Assembly: GCA_039720395.1 (NCBI GenBank)
Contig: CM077826.1
Coordinates: 23,888,430 to 23,952,429 of the forward strand
Source of the DNA: Liquidambar formosana
Lineage: Eukaryota > Streptophyta > Magnoliopsida > Saxifragales > Altingiaceae
Reading direction: 5' to 3'
DNA: 64,000 bases
Under the pieces are notes generated by a model. It searched no databases. It was not told where the DNA came from and saw only the letters and a list, made by a program, of their open reading frames with translations. The translations under genes were made by a program, and so were the position numbers. This document shows, piece by piece, positions 1 through 10,554 of the stretch. Positions within the stretch are counted from its first letter, which is position 1; each line of letters begins with the position of its first letter.

Positions 1-693
1 GTTTAATTAGAAGTTTCCTTCATAAACAAAATTCTGGTTTTTATTAAGGTTTCCATTTTGTGGATTTCTTTCCTAAAATCAAACTTTCTATCAATTCTCT
101 TTTGATCAAATAAGGAAACCTAGGGTTTTTACCATAGGTTTGTATTAGGATTTAACCTTAGTTCTAATCGAACTACGTGGACTTTGAGCCATGTATTTCG
201 TTGCATGGTACGTAGGCGCTCTTCGTGAGGCTCAAGTCCGTTCTAGGATCCAAGCATCCTAGGTTTATTTTTGTTTTTGTTTTCTTTTTTTCTTTTTCTG
301 TTTTTATGTGCTTATTATGCATGGATGGATGAATGAAATATATGATATGCATGCAATTCTTGTGATGATATACTTGCTGCTTTTTGTATGGAAAGATCTT
401 GATTTAGCCCAAATGAACTGAGAGACCGAAAGGGTGACATGGGTGCCTATAGGCTTTGCCTAGAACCTTCCCATGTCATAACTTAGCCTCCGAATCCCCG
501 ATTTCTTTGGTTTTCAAAAGATTGGTTTTTGCCTTTCCTTTTTTATGGAGTCATTCAAATTGTTTTCCTAAAACAAACTATTTTTAGGGTTTTCCTTGTT
601 TCCTTTAAAAAATAAGGTGGCGACTCCTTTCCTTTTTCTTTTTCAAACCCATTTTCTTTCAATCCCTTGTGGGCCCGATTTCCGGGGTTCACA
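1..693 (+). repeat. Gy1 5' LTR, 3' portion
   Basis: Ends in GGGGTTCACA at 693, directly before the primer-binding site. It matches 41352-42044 without indels. The 5' part of this LTR lies before the window. Confidence 0.9.
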
Positions 694-696
694 GTT

Positions 697-714
697 TGGC
701 GACTCCACTGGGGA
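697..714 (+). promoter_or_regulatory. Gy1 primer-binding site
   Basis: TGGCGACTCCACTGGGGA lies 3 bp after the LTR end. TGGCGACTCC-type sites are usual for Tat/Ogre elements and are probably complementary to the 3' end of a tRNA-Arg. I did not check this against a tRNA sequence. Confidence 0.7.
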
Positions 715-1569
715 CTTGTGGGCTAGACTCTATAAAGTTTAAATGGGCTAGGTTAATTTATTATGTTTAATTAAAATCAATCACATTGCATCCGCTTGAT
801 TGTGTGCTTTCATTTATTGCATTGTGTGCGCAAACTCTTGCATGCTAGGATCGATGTCCCTCGATGTATCCTTGCCAACGATCGGCCTAGTCTCAACCTT
901 GGTTTTCCTGATTCCATGTGTTGGGGCGAAAGCTATCAACCTCTCTTGCCTAGTACCCTTGGGCTTGCCCTTGGGTATATTAAATGAGTTAATCACGTAC
1001 TGCTGGACCCACGCGGCGTTCCTGATGCCACATGTGGTTAGGTATAAGGATTGCTCAAGCAAGTGAAGGACCCTAGCCTACCCTTATCATTAGTCCATAT
1101 AGACAGACTTGTAGGACACTACGGTCTCACCTTTATGCACCCACAATTGTTTGTAATGATGCTATGTCGTGTTTGTGGTGTGAGGCTTTATATCTTATGC
1201 CCTTAACATAGACCTTTAAACCCTAGCCTTCGTTAAGGCCATGGGTTAGGAGGAATAAATTAAGGAAATAGGATGTAAAGCTATGTTTGTGATGTGCTAG
1301 TCCTAGGGGATTAATTAAACCTAGTTTAAGGACTCTATGCCCTATTCTTTAAAACATACCCTTAATCCATGATCCCTGTAAAGGTAATTGGATAAAAGGA
1401 ATGAATTAATTGAACATGGTGTAGAGACCGAGTTCATTAAGGAAAATATGGAGGTTTAGGACAAGTCCTTAGGCTAAAGGTTAAAACTTTTCTATCCATA
1501 GACGTGCTGGCTTGGATCCGCAATCCACAAGGGCGTCTAGTGAGTGTTGAGTCTACCCATCAGACAGAC
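715..1569 (+). other. Gy1 untranslated leader
   Basis: About 0.86 kb between the primer-binding site and the first good gag ATG. The short ORFs here show no retroelement motif. It probably carries packaging and translation signals, none of which I can identify. Confidence 0.6.
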
Positions 1570-4500
1570 ATGGCCGACGAAAGAACTAGTGAGGGGCACT
1601 TTGACCTTGAGGCTTGCCTGAAAGCCATCATGGCCAAGCTTGACCATACCGCCGAGACATCCGATACCGCATTGAAAATGGCTCAAGAGAACCAACAGAA
1701 GATGGCGGATCTTGAACAAAATGGCTCTAAGGCCCATTCCTCGGGTATACCTCATGGGGCTGGCACCGAAGAGGGACCTCAATCCAATGAGAACACCAAG
1801 ACAAGGGGGGAAAGTAGCTCGAAACCTGAGGTCACCAACCTAGAAGGGGAAGCCAAGGGGAAAGGTACTAGCAGTGATTCCGTGTTAGCTAGCAAGGTAG
1901 AAGCTTTGGAGAGAACCATAAAAGGGATTCGCAGGGTTGATGACATGGTCGATGTGCGGACTCTATCCCTGTTTCCAACGGCTCGTATTCCACTACAATT
2001 CAAGATGCCGGAGTTAGAAAAGTTCGATGGGACGGGTTGCCCTAAGACTCATTTGAAGATGTACGTGCGAGCTATGCACCCTCGAGGGGCTACTGACGAG
2101 CTTTTAGCTCAAATGTTCCATGAAACCTTGGCCACTTCTGCTTTGAAATGGTTCTTATCCTTGGATGAGAATAGAACCCGGACTTGGGAAGACATATGCA
2201 ATGAGTTTTCAGAGCATTACAAGTATAACACAGAGGTGGACGTTACTCGAAGGGACCTAGAAACTACCAAGCAAGGGGCTTATGAAACTTTCTCCGCTTA
2301 CATTACAAGGTGGAGACAAAAGGCGTCGAGAATGACGGATAGGCCGAATGAGGAGGACCAAATTCAGTTAGTGGTTAAGAACCTGCTGCCCGTGTATCAC
2401 GAGCACCTATTTGCCCACTATTTCCCAAATTTCAAAGCTCTCATTGGGGCTGGCACGCAGGTTGAAGATGCTATCAATGATGGGACAATCAAGACTGAGG
2501 AAGTGAGGAGTCGCAAGACAAACTTTACTGGGAAGAACAATGCCGAGGTCAACACCATAACTCAACCAATCCAACCCTTTTCTCTCAATGATGTCAACCG
2601 ACCTCGCCAATTCACTGACCTATTCATGCCACTCGAAAGAGTCCTTGAAAAGCTTATAAGTCGTGACCTATTGAAGCCACTCGACCCAAGACCTCCACCA
2701 AATCCCTTACCCAAGAGCTACAATGAGAATGAGTACTGCAAGTACCACCAATCCAAAGGCCATGCCACCAATCGCTGTATTCGCCTTCGCCACCAAGTCC
2801 AAGACCTCATTGATAAGCAAGTCATTTCACCACCAACCCGTCCAAATGTCGCCCGTAATCCTCTCCCATCACACAACAACACACCCCCACCTAACACCAT
2901 AAATGCCATTGGGGTTGAATCCTCTCGCCCTCGCCATCCCATAAGACAATACACTCCGCTCCCCATGACCTTAACCCGTCTCTTCACCATTTGCCGCAAT
3001 AACAGCCTTATCATGCCACTTCCACCAAAGCCAAGACCATCAACCCCTCACCAATATTGCCAATACCATCGTGCACCCGGCCATGACACCGAGTCTTGTT
3101 CTATACTAAAGAAGATCATCCAAGACCTCATTGACCAAAAGGTTTTGTTGTTGCCAAAGAAATCTATCCAACAAGAGTTGAAAGAAAGATATGAAGCAGG
3201 GGATCCTTAGGTTGGCCTATTAGGTGAAGCGTCGGGGAAATATGATTACTATGTGCTGTACTCAAGCCCAAGTCCGATATCAGATGAGCCGATAGTCCCT
3301 TCAGGTTGGGATGACTTGCCGACAGAAATGGAGAGCATTGACATGATAGAATGGGATGACTTAATGAGTGACTCCGAGGAAGTCCATGACATATGGGCTA
3401 GCGATGATGAGTTGGACCATATAACCAGAGGGGGTCGTCATTTCAAGCCCCCCACCTAGAATCTGAAAATCCGTTGGAAGATTTGGAAGGGCAGAGGCGT
3501 CCTAGCTTGCAAGAAGAAGAGGATGAAGTGCTTAGGCAGTTGAAGAAGACCAATGCCAACATTACTATTTGGGGCTTGCTCATGGCCTCGCATAAGCACA
3601 GACAGACCGTGTTGAAACTGTTGAATCAGATACAAGTGCCTGTTGACACATCCCCCGAGGGATTGGTACATTTGGTGAATCCAACTCCCAAGAACTCAAC
3701 CATCGTGTTCACCGATGTAGACCTACCTAAAAGCGGGCCGAGCCATTCTCAAGCTCTCTATGTGACCGTTGACACTATGGGGAAGAGGGTTCCCACCGTT
3801 CTTATCGACAATGGGTCCGCACTGAATGTATGTCCTCTCCAAACTGCCACTGTTTTGGGTTTGGGACCCACTGATTTCACGCCATCTGGGTAGACCGTAA
3901 GAGCTTATGACAACACCCGCCGAGAAGTAATAGGGGTAGTTACTTTGCCTCTTATCATGGGACCCACTGAATTTAGGGTAGAATTCCAAGTGTTGGATGT
4001 GCCGTCATGTTTCAACTTGTTGTTGGGCCGACCTTGGATCCATCCTGCTGGGGCTGTGCCATCTTCACTCCATCAAAAGGTGAAGTTTCCTTATGAAGGA
4101 GCCATAGTAACACTTCAGGGGGACTATGAATTGAAACTCGCGGGTGTGCCTATATGTGAGATACAACCTGAATCAGCAACGATACCGCTATCTGGGTTTG
4201 ACTATGTCCAATGCATTGAAAAAGAGCTCGAAAAGGGTGAATTAATACCCTTGGACTTTTGCCCCCATGGCAACTTGCACGTCGGTGAAATAATGAGAAA
4301 GATAAGTTTCTTTCCAGGCATGGGGCTAGGGCGTCGCCAACAAGGGATCCCTACGTCTATTCAAAGCCGTGTCACCTCCTACACCTTCGGGCTAGGATAT
4401 GAGCCCTCTAGAAATGATCATGCGGAAATGCTGAAGAGGAACAAAGAGAAAGTAAGAGCCAAAGCCGAGGGAAGGGTGCCAGACCTGAAGATCTCGCCAT

Positions 4501-4903
4501 ATCGACCTACTTTGAATGGTTACTTCGTCAAAGAAGGGGATGATTTTCTATATTGCGGGTTTCCAGAGCCCACCTTTAACCAAGCTACCAAGATCCGAGT
4601 TCCGGGTTTTGAAATCTTCTTCACCGAATGGTATCCAATCACAGCTGAAATAGTGGATGATGATGCCATCAATGATGAGTTCTGGGAAAAGAAAGAGGAG
4701 GACTGGGCAGAGAACCTTAATGCAGGGGCTATGACTGAAATGTTCCAAAATATGATCCTCACCGTGGAAGACTCGACCATTGAAGAACTCCAGGGTTCGT
4801 CCATTAGCCATGCTACCTTGCCACTCCTGAATTGGTACCTTGAATGTGGTGTCGTTGCGGAGATCCATGAAGAAGAAGACCTTGGCCTACCTGATAGCAG
4901 CTT
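1570..4903 (+). pseudogene. Gy1 gag-protease exon (nonsense and frameshift lesions)
   Basis: Capsid precursor and aspartic protease of a Tat-type element. The frame is open from a GTG at 1504, but the ATG at 1570 (MADERTSEG) is the better start. In order: a lysine/glutamine-rich N-terminus; a retrotransposon gag domain around 1980-2480; two zinc knuckles of CX2HX4HX4C form (CKYHQSKGHATNRC and CQYHRAPGHDTESC); a protease core with LIDNGSALNV near 3800; and a glycine-rich G-patch-like segment (PGMGLGRRQQGIP) near 4315-4350. Lesions: TAG at 3208-3210, an extra C in a C run near 3450-3456 that shifts frame, and TAG at 3891-3893. The Gy2 copy has glutamine codons at both stop positions. The last codons run into the intron donor GTAGGT at 4904. 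Not translatable in full as it stands. Confidence 0.88.
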
Positions 4904-5074
4904 GTAGGTGTCTTAGTTTAGTAATATTTCCCTAATTCAATAAGATGTATCTACTTAACTCACCTTGTGGAGTCATAGTATTGGTACAGATTTGTTTGTT
5001 TTCTTTCTTTCTTTTGTGTGTCATTCCCATTATTCCTAGTCAATAAAGTGTGCTTTCTTTCTCTATATATGCAG
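4904..5074 (+). other. Gy1 gag-pol intron (predicted)
   Basis: Donor GTAGGT follows the codons for DSS, and the acceptor TATATATGCAG ends at 5074 after a T-rich tract. Removing these 171 nt deletes the TAG after DSSL and joins protease to pol in frame (SSF-VSFLSSMDIYGMD). Gy2 has the same donor and a similar acceptor at 37616-37438. A spliced intron between protease and RT is a known Ogre trait; splicing here is inferred. Confidence 0.7.
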
Positions 5075-8000
5075 TGTCTCTTTTCTCTCCTCTATGGATA
5101 TTTATGGCATGGATATAGATCCTAGGAACGATGTCCCCCCGGAGCTCGTTGAGCAAAGGAAAAGGGGCGTCACCGAACCTAATATGGATGAATTGGAATC
5201 AATCAACTTAGGGACGAATGAATTGCCAAGAATAGTTAAAATTGGGAAAACCCTCTCCCCCGTTGAAAAAGAAAAGATGATCTCCCTCTTGAAAGCCAAC
5301 ATTATGGCTTTTGCATGGTCTTATGAAGACATGCCTAGCATTGACCCCGATATTGTGCAACACTATATCCCCACCAATTCCCTAAAAAAGCCGGTAAAGC
5401 AGAAACTCAGAAGATTAAAACCAGAATGGGCTCTAAAAGTAAAAGAAGAGGTAACTAAACAACTAGACGCGGGTTTCCTCCAAGTTGTGGAGTACCCCGA
5501 GTGGTTGTCGAATATAGTGCCTGTGCCTAAAAAAGATGGGAAAGTAAGGATGTGTGTCGATTTCCGAGATCTCAACGCCGCGAGCCCTAAGGATGACTTT
5601 CCTTTACCCCATATCGACGTGTTGGTGGATAGTACAGTGGGACATGCACTCCTCTCCTTCATGGACGGATTCTTCGGGTATAACCAAATAAAGATGGCGC
5701 CTCAAGACATGGAGAAAACAGCCTTTATCACGCAATGGGGAACGTACTGTTACAAGGTAGTGCCTTTTGGCTTAAGAAACGCTGGGGCTACTTACCAAAG
5801 AGCAGCTACGACCCTATTGCATGATATGATCCATAAGGAAGTCGAGGTTTACGTCGATGATATGATCGTGAAGTCCGTGGATAGAGAAGGGCATTTCAAG
5901 GCACTAGAGAAATTCCTAGAGCGAGCAAAAAAGTACAATCTCCGTCTCAACCCACAGAAGTGCGCTTTTGGTGTCACTGCAGGCAAGCTATTGGGGTTCA
6001 TGATCACTCAGAGAGGCATCGAAGTGGACCCAGGGAAGATAAAAGCCATTGTGGAAATGGAGCCGCCTAGCACTGAGAAGCAGATCCGAGGCTTTCTGGG
6101 AAGAGTTCAATACATAAGCCGATTCATTGCCAACTTGACCATGGTTTGCGAACCAATCTTCAAATTGCTTAAGAAAGGTGTGCCAAAAGTATGGAACGAA
6201 GAATGCCAAGAGGCCTTTGAGACCATTAAGAGATACTTGAGCAATCCTCCAATCTTAGTTCCCCCACGGCAAGGTGCGCCGCTTTTGTTATACTTAACGG
6301 TCACCGAAACCGCGACGGGGGCTATGTTAGCTCAATATCTCGAAGGGTCTACAAAGGAGAATGCCATCTATTACTTAAGCAAGAAAATGACAGACTATGA
6401 AGTGAAGTATAATGCGATTGAAAAAGCTTGTGTGGCACTAGTATGGGCGACGCAGAAACTCCGACACTACATGATGTCCTTCGAAGTGTTCTTGATAAGT
6501 CGCATGGACCCGTTGAAGTACCTGGTAGAAAGGCCAGTATTGTCATTCAGAACTGCTCGATGGTCAATTCTCCTCAATGAATTCGACATCAAGTATGTGA
6601 ATCAGAAGTCTATCAAGGGAAGCGTCATCGCAGACTACCTAGCCAGCTGTCCGGTGTCATCATCCGCTCCATTCAACGATCAATTCCCAGATGAGGACGT
6701 GCTAGAGATTGGTAGAAAAACTTGGAGAGTATACTTCGATGGGGCAGCCAATAAGAAAGGTTATGGGATAGGAGTCCTGCTGGTCTCACCCGAAGAGGCA
6801 TTTACACCGTTAGCGGTCAAGTTGGGGTTCGAAGCTACCAACAACATTGCTGAGTATGAGGCCTGTATCCTAGCACTGGAAGTGGCACTTGAATTGGGGA
6901 TCAAAGAATTGGAAGTGTTCGGGGACTCAGCACTAATCATTTGCCAGATAAAAGGGGAATGGAAAACTCGAGATGAGAAATTGTTGCCTTACCATGCCTA
7001 TCTGGAAGCTCTAACCAAGGAGTTCTCAGAGATAGAGTTCAACTACCTTTCAAGAAACAAGAACCAGTTCGCCGATGCCTTGGCGACCCTAGCATCCATG
7101 GTGGAGATACCTGAAGGGGGAAATGTGAAGCCGTTGGTGATAGAATGCCGAGACAAGCCTGTGTACTGTTGTGCAATCCGAGGAGGAGAGGTAAATGATG
7201 GCCGTCCGTGGTTCCATGACATAAAGAAGTTCATTGAAGAAAGGGAATACCCAGAAGGAGCATCTCGTATCGATAGAAAAACCCTAAGGCGGTTGGCGAG
7301 TCACTATGTACTTTGTGGAGGAAAGCTATATCGGAGATCATACGACGGGATCCACCTGCTGTGTGTCACCGAGGAGGAAGCCGAGCATCTGATTAAAGAA
7401 ATCCATGAAGGAACAGGGGCTTCGCACATGAACGGCTATATGTTGGCTAAGAAAATCATGAGGCTAGGCTATTATTGGTCCACCATGGAAAGAGACTGCC
7501 ACGCACATGTCAAGAAGTGCCACAAATGCTAACTGTTCGCCAGTGGACAACATTTGCCTTCTATGCCTTTAACGAGTATGTCATCACCTTGGCCATTCGC
7601 GGTATGGGGGATAGATATCATCGGACAGATCAAGCCAAAGGCATCAAATGGGCATGAATACATCCTGGTCGCCATCGACTACTTCACTAAGTGGGTGGAA
7701 GCAGCGTCCTTCAAGACCTTGAATTCCAAGAAGGTAGCACAGTTCATACAGCACAGCATCATCTATCGATATGGGGTACCGCATGAAGTTATCTCAGACA
7801 ATGGCCAGCACTTTCAGAAAGAAACCCATGAGCTCTTGCAAAAGTACAGCATAGTTCACCATCTGTCATCACCATACCGTCCTCAGACTAATGGAGCGGT
7901 GGAAGCAGCTAACAAGAACATCAAGAAGATACTACAGAAGACTGCGGACTCACACACAGACTGGCATGAGAAGTTGCCATTGGCTCTATGGGGTTACAGA

Positions 8001-8453
8001 ACATCAATAAGGTCGTCAACAAGGGCTACCCCTTATTCTCTAGTTTATAGAATGGAGGCCGTGTTGCCAGTTGAATTAGAGGTTCCTTCATTAAGAGTTG
8101 CCGTGGGGAGCCAGATAACAGAAGTGGACTGGGTTAAGAGCCGCTATGATGAGTTAGCTTTGCTGGATGAAAGGCGTTTAAGGGCGCTGTATCATGTTCA
8201 GGGGCATCAACGGAGAGTTGCCAGAGCATTCAACAAGCATGTCAAAGATCGAGGTCTAAAGAAAGGGGATGTAGTGCTGAAAGAAATCAGAGCTCCAGTG
8301 TTCGATCTGCGGGGAAAATTCAAGCCAAGTTGGGGTGGGCCATACATTATCAAAGAGATATTGCCAGCAGGGGCTGTTCGCCTCATGGATTTAGATGGAA
8401 TTGAGTTCGCTCGTCCAACTAATTTGGATTAATTGAAGAAATATCATGTTTGA
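5075..8453 (+). pseudogene. Gy1 pol: RT, RNase H, archaeal-type RNase H, integrase (two stop codons)
   Basis: Reverse transcriptase and integrase part of the polyprotein. Counting from the ATG at 5094 (MDIYGMDIDPRND): RT about residues 100-290 with YVDD at 253-256; a Ty3-type RNase H after it whose first acidic position is not evident (LYLTVTETATGAML); then a second RNase H with YFDGAAN (Asp 549), NIAEYEA, VFGDSAL and QFADALA; the integrase HHCC finger ending KKCHKC near 812; and the integrase core with Asp 841, Asp 902 and Glu 937. Stops at 7530-7532 (TAA) and 8430-8432 (TAA) replace CAA codons seen in Gy2; the frame otherwise continues to TGA at 8451-8453. There is no frameshift in this exon. 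Confidence 0.92.
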
Positions 8454-8782
8454 AGCCTGCTAGGTTGAAAACCCGTAAGGGCGGCCTAGGAAAAAGTTAA
8501 GGCATAAGAACTACGTAAGACCTGATTCTCCATTCAAAAAAAAACAAAAAAAACAAAAAAAAACAAAAAAAAAAACAAAAAAAAAGAAGAAAAAAAAAAC
8601 CATGGAGATACGTAGGCAACCCATAAAGTTACCTTGGGTGCGGTCTAAATCAAACAAGAAAATCCCAAATTTGATTTATTATTGGCAATTTATTCAAAAC
8701 TAAAATTGATTGACATAGCAATTCATTGGTATTAAGTAAAAGAACTATAAATATGCCATAAATATCCTATTCTATTGAGTCT
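8454..8782. other. Spacer with A-rich run between convergent pol and antisense ORF
   Basis: Holds an interrupted poly-A run at about 8537-8600, then a stretch matching the same position in Gy2 (33726-34059, read on the other strand). Pol and the antisense ORF both end here, so this is where two convergent transcripts would have to terminate. Confidence 0.6.
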
Positions 8783-10069
8783 TCAGTTTTTCTTGGGCTT
8801 CTTTGCAGCTCGCTCTTCAGCTTTCTTCTCCTCTCTTGCATGTCTTCTTTTCTTCCTCAAGTCGTGTTCATAAGCTGCTGTTACTGCTTCCATAATATCT
8901 TCTCTGCAAGGTCCAAGTTCATTGTTCTTGATAAGTCCAAAAATCCTTTCTCTTCGAGTAGTCTCTCTCTCACCCAAATTACTTTTCAACCATTCCTTAT
9001 ACTCTGAGCTCATCATATACGGACCATCAGTATTCGTAACTTGGGTTAGTATCAACTTGCTAGGCCATCGGTCCTTCGCCCAAGTCACTACAGAAAGACC
9101 CGCGGGCACCACAGGATAGTCACCTTTCAAGGAAGTGGGTATGGTTTGCATGGCGCCCATCTGACGCAGAACCCTTGAAGGCCAATAAAAAGAAGTAGAC
9201 CTCAGTCCTATGAGTCTCACCATGGCGCATCCAGAAGTCCGCAGAAGCACCTGGTCACTGCAGCCCCATATGAATACAAACCACTTGACACTCCTCCAAG
9301 AAAGGGTTTGGAAGTAACCTAGCTAATCTCTCAATGAAAATTGCCCAGGTAGTTCAATGCGGCGAAGGCAGTAATGCTGGGGCTTGTATGGTGTAATGGC
9401 AACTGGTGACAAGAAATTCAGTCTTTCAAGCAACCACATCTGCAGTAGGATGGGGCTACCTCCTAAAGGAACCTTTGGGTCCTCATGAGTTTTATCCAAA
9501 CCATTCAGGGTTTCAGCTAGCACCATGGGAATCAAGTTATGGCCCTTGGCAAGGAGAGGAATCAAGTCACAGATTTGAATGGGAACATGTGGAGTACCAG
9601 TGGAAATAAGGAAACGACTAATGAGGCAAAAGGCAAGAGCATGCTTAATAGGAAAGGTAAAATTCAGAATACCTTTACTATCACAAGCTAAAAAAGAGGT
9701 TGCCAATTTCATCAAGTCTACCATATGGTCCTTTACAAACTTAGAGGCATATTTTGAGTGAATCCCAAGTAGATTGGAGAAAGAAGTAAGAAAGCTTGGG
9801 CGAGGAGTAGGGAGAATGAAAGGACCTACCGTTGAAACTTCATACAATGCACAGAATTCCTCCATGGTTGGGCACAGTTCTTCATAGTTGAAGCGGAACA
9901 CATGAACTTGAGGATCCCAAAAATATGTAGCAGCAGTCAAGAGGTTCATTTCAAGCCTCACATGCCTCAAGGAGAGCAATGGATCCAAGCCAAAGCACTT
10001 GAACTCAGATTTTGCTTCAGCACTCATAACTCTCAAAAACCCTCCTAAAAATTTGTCTAGAGCCTCCAT
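8783..10069 (-). pseudogene. Gy1 antisense extra ORF, 428 codons with one stop
   Basis: Lies on the strand opposite to gag-pol. It starts MEALDKFLGGFLRVMS at 10069 and ends in a lysine/arginine-rich tail at 8783. The whole stretch is 1,287 nt, exactly the length of the intact Gy2 copy at 32439-33725, with no frameshift. One TAG at 9323-9325 replaces a tryptophan codon (TGG in Gy2). Shared blocks include ELCPTMEEFCALY, AATYFWDPQ, PLGGSPILLQMWLLERLNFL, LRTSGCAMV and NTDGPYMMSSEYK. The C-terminal 30 residues are strongly basic, like a nuclear localisation or nucleic-acid-binding tail. I do not recognise a catalytic motif. The fold may belong to the retroelement-associated plant family called DUF7745 in Pfam, but I could not test this. 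Its TATA box is at 10118-10126. Confidence 0.85.
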
Positions 10070-10117
10070 AATTTCTAATGAATGAATACAAGTAGGTTTA
10101 GGAACCTCTTGGATGTG

Positions 10118-10126
10118 TTTTTATAG
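10118..10126 (-). promoter_or_regulatory. TATA box of Gy1 antisense ORF
   Basis: CTATAAAAA on the - strand, ending 49 bp before the ATG. Gy2 has CTATAAAAG at exactly the same distance, and both lie 87 bp from their GC palindrome. Confidence 0.65.
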
Positions 10127-10212
10127 GGAAAAGGTCACAAATCCAAGTTCAAATAGGAAAAAACCCATCAGAATAGGAAGTTTCCTATTCAAAGTGGGAT
10201 TTCCGCTTTGGG

Positions 10213-10270
10213 CTCGGGTAACCACCCAGGCCTGGGCGGCTAGCCTCCCGAGGCCTGGTGGTCACCCAAG
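10213..10270. promoter_or_regulatory. GC-rich palindromic module, shortened copy
   Basis: Outer arms read CTCGGGTAACCACC and GGTGGTCACCCAAG around a GGCCTGGGCGGCTAGCC core. This is the 80-bp palindrome of 32216-32295 with its centre missing. It lies upstream of the TATA box of the Gy1 antisense ORF. Confidence 0.75.
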
Positions 10271-10554
10271 CCACTTTGTTTTGGTTTTGCTTCTCGCTTT
10301 GTCTCGCCTTGACGCGTGATCAAACCTCCTTCCAAATGAGATATTCAACACTTTTTGAGCTTAAAATCAATCAAATTCCATCTTGAAATCAATTCCTTGA
10401 ATTGATTTTATGTTCAAAAGGGTTGAATATATTTCCCCTGTGTCATGCCAACTCAAGTGACAATGTGTTAAGTCACTTTCCTCTTGCACCATGCCTGTTC
10501 AATCTTGATAAATTGATCATATATCCTCATTTCAAATCTTGATTTTCCATCCCA

